Positions 61,539 to 64,000 of a stretch of 64,000 bases of DNA are shown here, piece by piece. Under the pieces are notes generated by a model. The model was not told the origin of the DNA. It saw only the letters and a list, made by a program, of their open reading frames with translations, and searched no databases. A program made the position numbers and the translations under genes. The DNA is from Stenotrophomonas maltophilia (GTDB lineage Bacteria > Pseudomonadota > Gammaproteobacteria > Xanthomonadales > Xanthomonadaceae). Each line of letters starts with the position of its first letter. Position 1 is the first letter of the stretch. The stretch covers positions 186,001 through 250,000 of the forward strand of contig NZ_NEQV01000003.1 in NCBI RefSeq assembly GCF_002799245.1, read 5' to 3'.

Positions 61539-62423
61539 TCATGCCAATGGGTCCAGTGTGCCAAGCACCGCCACGCAGGCCAGCACCAGCAGCGCCAGCA
61601 CCGATTCGCAGGCCAGGCTGTGGCGCAGGGAGCGCAGCGGGCGCGGTTGCCAGCCGCCGCGGATGGAGGCCGCCAACGCCGGCACCAGCCGCCAGCGGTG
61701 CAGCGCTGCCAGCCCCAGCATGCCACCCACCAGGGTCAGCTTGAGCAGCAGCCAACGTCCATGCGCGGTACCGGTCAGGGTCTGCACGGAACCCCCGAGA
61801 TCGACATAGGTATAGGTGCCGGTCATCGCCAGCGTGGCAACGATGATCGTGCCGGGCAAGGCGAAGCTGTGGGCGGCCTGCCAAAGCGCATGGGTGCGTT
61901 CGCGCAGGCGCAGGCCTTGTGGACGCAGCGCCAGCTGCACGATGGCGGCAATCGCTCCGACCCAGGCGCCGGCGGCCAGCAGATGCGCGATGCCGGCCGC
62001 CAGCCGCAGCGTGCCACCGAACCCATCGCCTGCAGCCGCATGTCCGTTCCAGGACAGGCTGGCCAACGCCGTGGCGGACAACGCGAGCAGGGCCACACGG
62101 CGCAGGCCCCGCAGCGGCGCGGCGAATGCCAGCAGGGGCAGCATCGCCAGCACCGCCAGGATGCGCAGCAGGCCCGCTTCACCCACCGGCGTGCCAGTGA
62201 GGAACCAGCGTGCCGTCGCAGCGTCGATGTCGGCCGGCGCGATGCCGAGCACGCCAGACAGGCGGGTGACGGCGTCGGTGACCACCAGCAGCAGCCCGAT
62301 CAGGGCGAGCGCCAGCCAGGCGCCGCGCGGCAGCCGTGGGCGGGCGAACAGCACCCTCCCGAACAGCAGCATCAGCACCAGGTACAACGCCAGCCGCTGC
62401 GCATACGGCGAGAGCTCGGCCAC
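61539..62423 (-). CDS. copD: Copper resistance membrane protein CopD
   Basis: A 294-residue polytopic protein with about eight hydrophobic helices. LSWNGHAAAGDGFGGTLRLAAGIAHLLAAGAWVGAIAAIV is the conserved CopD region, with His residues that may bind copper. HSFALPGTIIVATLAMTGTYTYVDLGG and HGRWLLLKLTLVGGMLGLAALHRWR complete the match. CopD is thought to move copper across the inner membrane together with periplasmic CopC. It starts 10 bases after the copC stop and is followed by the two-component genes. There is no copA/copB in view. Confidence 0.9.
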   Translation of the reverse strand: MAELSPYAQRLALYLVLMLLFGRVLFARPRLPRGAWLALALIGLLLVVTDAVTRLSGVLGIAPADIDAATARWFLTGTPVGEAGLLRILAVLAMLPLLAFAAPLRGLRRVALLALSATALASLSWNGHAAAGDGFGGTLRLAAGIAHLLAAGAWVGAIAAIVQLALRPQGLRLRERTHALWQAAHSFALPGTIIVATLAMTGTYTYVDLGGSVQTLTGTAHGRWLLLKLTLVGGMLGLAALHRWRLVPALAASIRGGWQPRPLRSLRHSLACESVLALLVLACVAVLGTLDPLA

Positions 62424-62433
62424 GACGACAGCC

Positions 62434-62811
62434 TTACTTCACGGTGAACCGGTAGGTGCCGGTGATCGGGTGGCTGTCCTGGCCGACCGCCCGCCACTGC
62501 AGTGCGTAGCTGCCCGCCGGCAGCGGCTTGGCGAAACGCGCGCGCAACGTGTGGCCATCTTCGGAAATATCCTGTGCGGTGGTGGGCATGGCCATCTTCA
62601 TGCGGCCATGGTCCATGCTCAGCTCGATGCGGGTGGCACGCGGCATCACCTTCTCACTGAACTGCAGTTCGACCTGGCTGGCCGGGGCCACGGTGGCGTC
62701 GGCGGCCGGCGTCGAGCGCACCAGGCTGGGGTGCGCCAGCGCCAGCGGCGCAACCGCGAGGGCGGGCAGGAGCAGAACAAGGGAGGTGGCGCGGAGCAGG
62801 GAGCGGGCCAT
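62434..62811 (-). CDS. copC: Periplasmic copper-binding protein CopC
   Basis: A 125-residue protein. The signal peptide ends LALA|HPSLVRSTPA, leaving His1, the first Cu(II) ligand of CopC. QVELQFSEKVMPRATRIELS is the family core, and VGQDSHPITGTYRFTV supplies the Asp and His of the Cu(II) site. MDHGRMKMAM is a short Met/His segment like the Cu(I)-binding region of two-site CopC proteins. It is the first gene of the copper operon and has a perfect palindromic operator 69 bases upstream of its start. Confidence 0.93.
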   Translation of the reverse strand: MARSLLRATSLVLLLPALAVAPLALAHPSLVRSTPAADATVAPASQVELQFSEKVMPRATRIELSMDHGRMKMAMPTTAQDISEDGHTLRARFAKPLPAGSYALQWRAVGQDSHPITGTYRFTVK

Positions 62812-62879
62812 GGGTGGGACACCTGTGGAAGACGTGGCCCACAGGGTGGAGGGCAGCGCCTTTCGCTGCCCTGACCTCT

Positions 62880-62899
62880 ACATTACCGATCTGTAATGT
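62880..62899. promoter_or_regulatory. Perfect inverted repeat (cop-box-like) before copC
   Basis: ACATTAC-CGATCT-GTAATGT: 7-base arms that are exact reverse complements around a 6-base centre. This resembles the cop boxes bound by CopR/CusR regulators. It lies in the space before copC, the only AT-rich stretch in this GC-rich region. Confidence 0.7.
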
Positions 62900-62937
62900 T
62901 TCACCTGCCAACCGGTAGTGCCGGCCGCTGGCTGGCA

Positions 62938-63261
62938 TCACAGCGCTGCCAGTGGTCCCTGCATGCGATGGAAACTGCCATCGGTCGCCGTGAACCAGGC
63001 CAGCGAACGCCCGCCCACGAAGTCATCGACATGCACGACCGTTGCGCCATCGGCTTCCTGCCACGAAATGGCATAGACCCCTTCGCTGATCTGCTGCCAC
63101 TCACAGGCGGCTTCGCCCTGCGCACCGGCATAGGCGCCGGAGACGATGGCGTACCGCACGTGGCGGCCATCGGCGCTGTAGACATTGTCTGCGGCCAGGC
63201 CGTCATAACTGACGCGGAAGCGGCGGCCGGCGAATACGGGAATGCCCGTGGCCGTGGTCAT
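62938..63261 (-). CDS. MoaF-like small beta-barrel protein
   Basis: A 107-residue protein without a signal peptide. GRRFRVSYDGLAADNVYSADGRHVRYAIVSGAYAG.. and EGVYAISWQEADGATVVHVDDFVGGRSLAWFTATDGSFHRMQG match the MoaF-like, lipocalin-type domain, a small calycin barrel with a 'D...' and 'G.y..sW.E' pattern. MoaF proper is linked to tyramine oxidation and molybdenum genes; this short single-domain version has no proven role. Its start overlaps the end of a cyclase-gene remnant by 4 bases. It is probably co-transcribed with the upstream monooxygenase gene. Confidence 0.75.
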   Translation of the reverse strand: MTTATGIPVFAGRRFRVSYDGLAADNVYSADGRHVRYAIVSGAYAGAQGEAACEWQQISEGVYAISWQEADGATVVHVDDFVGGRSLAWFTATDGSFHRMQGPLAAL

Positions 63262-63386
63262 CGGATCGCCACCGCGCCGATCTCGTCGTTGGCACCGTAG
63301 GCGGAGGGATACCCGTCCGCGGCGGTGGCCTGGAAGGACAGCGGCGGGGTGGCCAGCGCAGGCGCGGCCAGGATCTTCATCTTCAT
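63258..63386 (-). pseudogene. Remnant of a cyclase-family gene (42 codons)
   Basis: A 42-codon frame starting MKMKILAAPALATPPLSFQA (signal-peptide-like), then YPSAYGANDEIGAVAIR and a stop. 'GANDEIGA' is how the metal-dependent cyclase/kynurenine-formamidase family (PF04199) begins its catalytic domain, but everything after it is gone. An internal deletion that joined the start of a cyclase gene to the MoaF-like gene is the simplest reading. The frame could still be translated and help start MoaF translation through the 4-base overlap. Confidence 0.5.
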
Positions 63387-63405
63387 GGCAAGGCTCCGGT
63401 AACTG

Positions 63406-64000
63406 TCAGGCCGTCGCGGGGGCGGCAAGCGCGGCATGCGACGCGGCGGCGCCGGCATGGGCCGGGAAGTGCGGCAGCACGTACTCGGCGATTTCGTGGA
63501 AGGTCTCGGCCAACGGCCGTTCGTTGCGGCGGAACTGCAGGCCGATGTGGTCGACACCAGCCACCTGCAGGGCGTGGAGCTCGGCCAGCAGGGCGTTGCG
63601 GCCGCCGCGCAGGCCGAAGCGCCAGCGCTGCAGCGGGGCATCGGCATCGGTGACCAGGTCCAGGTGGATGAAGCTGGCATACGGCTTGTTGCCGGCCACG
63701 GCGCGCCAGGCCGCTACCCGTCGCGCATGGTCCTGCGGCGTGCCCGGGTAGGCCAGGCAACCGTCCATGTGCTGGCCGATCCACGCCGGCTGCTGCTGGG
63801 CCAGTCCGGCCACGAACAGCGGCAGGGCCCGGCCATCGGTGGGCAGCACATCCAGCCCCTGCGGCAGGTGTGCGGCGGCGCCTTCGCGCAGCAGTGCGAT
63901 CTGCTCGCGGAAACGGCTGCCACGGTTGTCGAAGTCGCGGCCGAATAGCGGGTATTCCACCGGGCGGTCGCCACTGGCCACGCCCAGCAGCAGGCGGTCG
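63406..64000 (-). CDS. Luciferase-like (LLM) flavin monooxygenase, 5' end missing
   Basis: The C-terminal 197 codons of a gene that starts beyond the window. RLLLGVASGDRPVEYPLFGRDFDNRG is the family's 'GvasGdr..ey..fg.d...r' motif, and FREQIALLREGA, PLFVAGLAQQQPAWIGQHMDGCLAYPG and VDHIGLQFRRNERPLAETFHEIAEYVLPHF follow. Such enzymes use FMNH2 or F420-like cofactors on varied substrates. A remnant cyclase gene and a MoaF-like gene follow on the same strand. The substrate cannot be told. Confidence 0.85.
   Translation of the reverse strand, partial: DRLLLGVASGDRPVEYPLFGRDFDNRGSRFREQIALLREGAAAHLPQGLDVLPTDGRALPLFVAGLAQQQPAWIGQHMDGCLAYPGTPQDHARRVAAWRAVAGNKPYASFIHLDLVTDADAPLQRWRFGLRGGRNALLAELHALQVAGVDHIGLQFRRNERPLAETFHEIAEYVLPHFPAHAGAAASHAALAAPATA

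Overview
The window is high-GC DNA from a gammaproteobacterium of the Xanthomonadaceae, most probably a Stenotrophomonas of the maltophilia complex. The strongest sign is the many GTAG-headed palindromes (GTAGATCCACGCC..GCGTGGATG and relatives), which match the SMAG/REP repeats described for S. maltophilia. The gene content fits as well: a second type II secretion system, CopCD copper genes and several TonB receptors. No insertion sequence, prophage, tRNA, rRNA or CRISPR was seen.

Region 1 (1-25.2 kb) looks like a phosphate-starvation secretion locus. It holds the end of gspE, gspF, a PstS/DING-like phosphate-binding protein, a 4,129-residue filamentous-haemagglutinin-type TpsA, gspJ-I-H on the opposite strand, gspC, a small Cys-containing secreted protein, the TpsB transporter, a dedicated Ton motor (an unusual DUF2341-LamG-ExbB fusion, ExbD, TonB), a porin and a Phd-like small protein. 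The layout resembles the hxc-pdtA-pdtB-exbB2-exbD2 locus of Pseudomonas aeruginosa, and a Pho-box-like sequence lies in front of tpsB. Other T2SS parts (D, G, K, L, M) are not in view.

Region 2 (25.1-28.5 kb) is a small stress or detoxification group (OsmC, YcaC-type hydrolase, pirin) with a divergent LysR regulator and a dyad operator candidate.

Region 3 (28.5-42.5 kb) is the most exciting part, a haem-capture island in two divergent halves. The left half (minus strand) encodes a TonB receptor, a CobN-like protein carrying a signal peptide and a C-terminal membrane anchor, an ExbB-like protein and a DUF2149 protein. This is an HmuRSTU-like layout in which the CobN homologue would act as a haem dechelatase in the envelope rather than as a cobaltochelatase. 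The right half encodes a FecI-type sigma factor, FecR, a 1,040-residue STN-containing TonB receptor, a soluble hemophilin-like haemophore and its Slam (type XI) outer-membrane exporter.

Region 4 (42.5-51.5 kb) is mixed: a single-domain receiver with an HWE-type histidine kinase, a Phd-type antitoxin with a zeta-like toxin, an exported protein, a ProP-type transporter, a host-attachment-family protein and a GH92 alpha-mannosidase.

Region 5 (51.6-63 kb) is metal homeostasis. A two-component pair is divergent from a CzcCBA-like RND pump, with four 11-bp-spaced GCAAG repeats between them, followed by copC-copD-copR-copS with a perfect palindromic operator before copC. The window ends in a MoaF-like gene, a remnant of a cyclase gene and a truncated luciferase-like monooxygenase gene. 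A recurring theme is that at least ten genes end with a TAG stop that is part of the GTAG head of a palindromic repeat.
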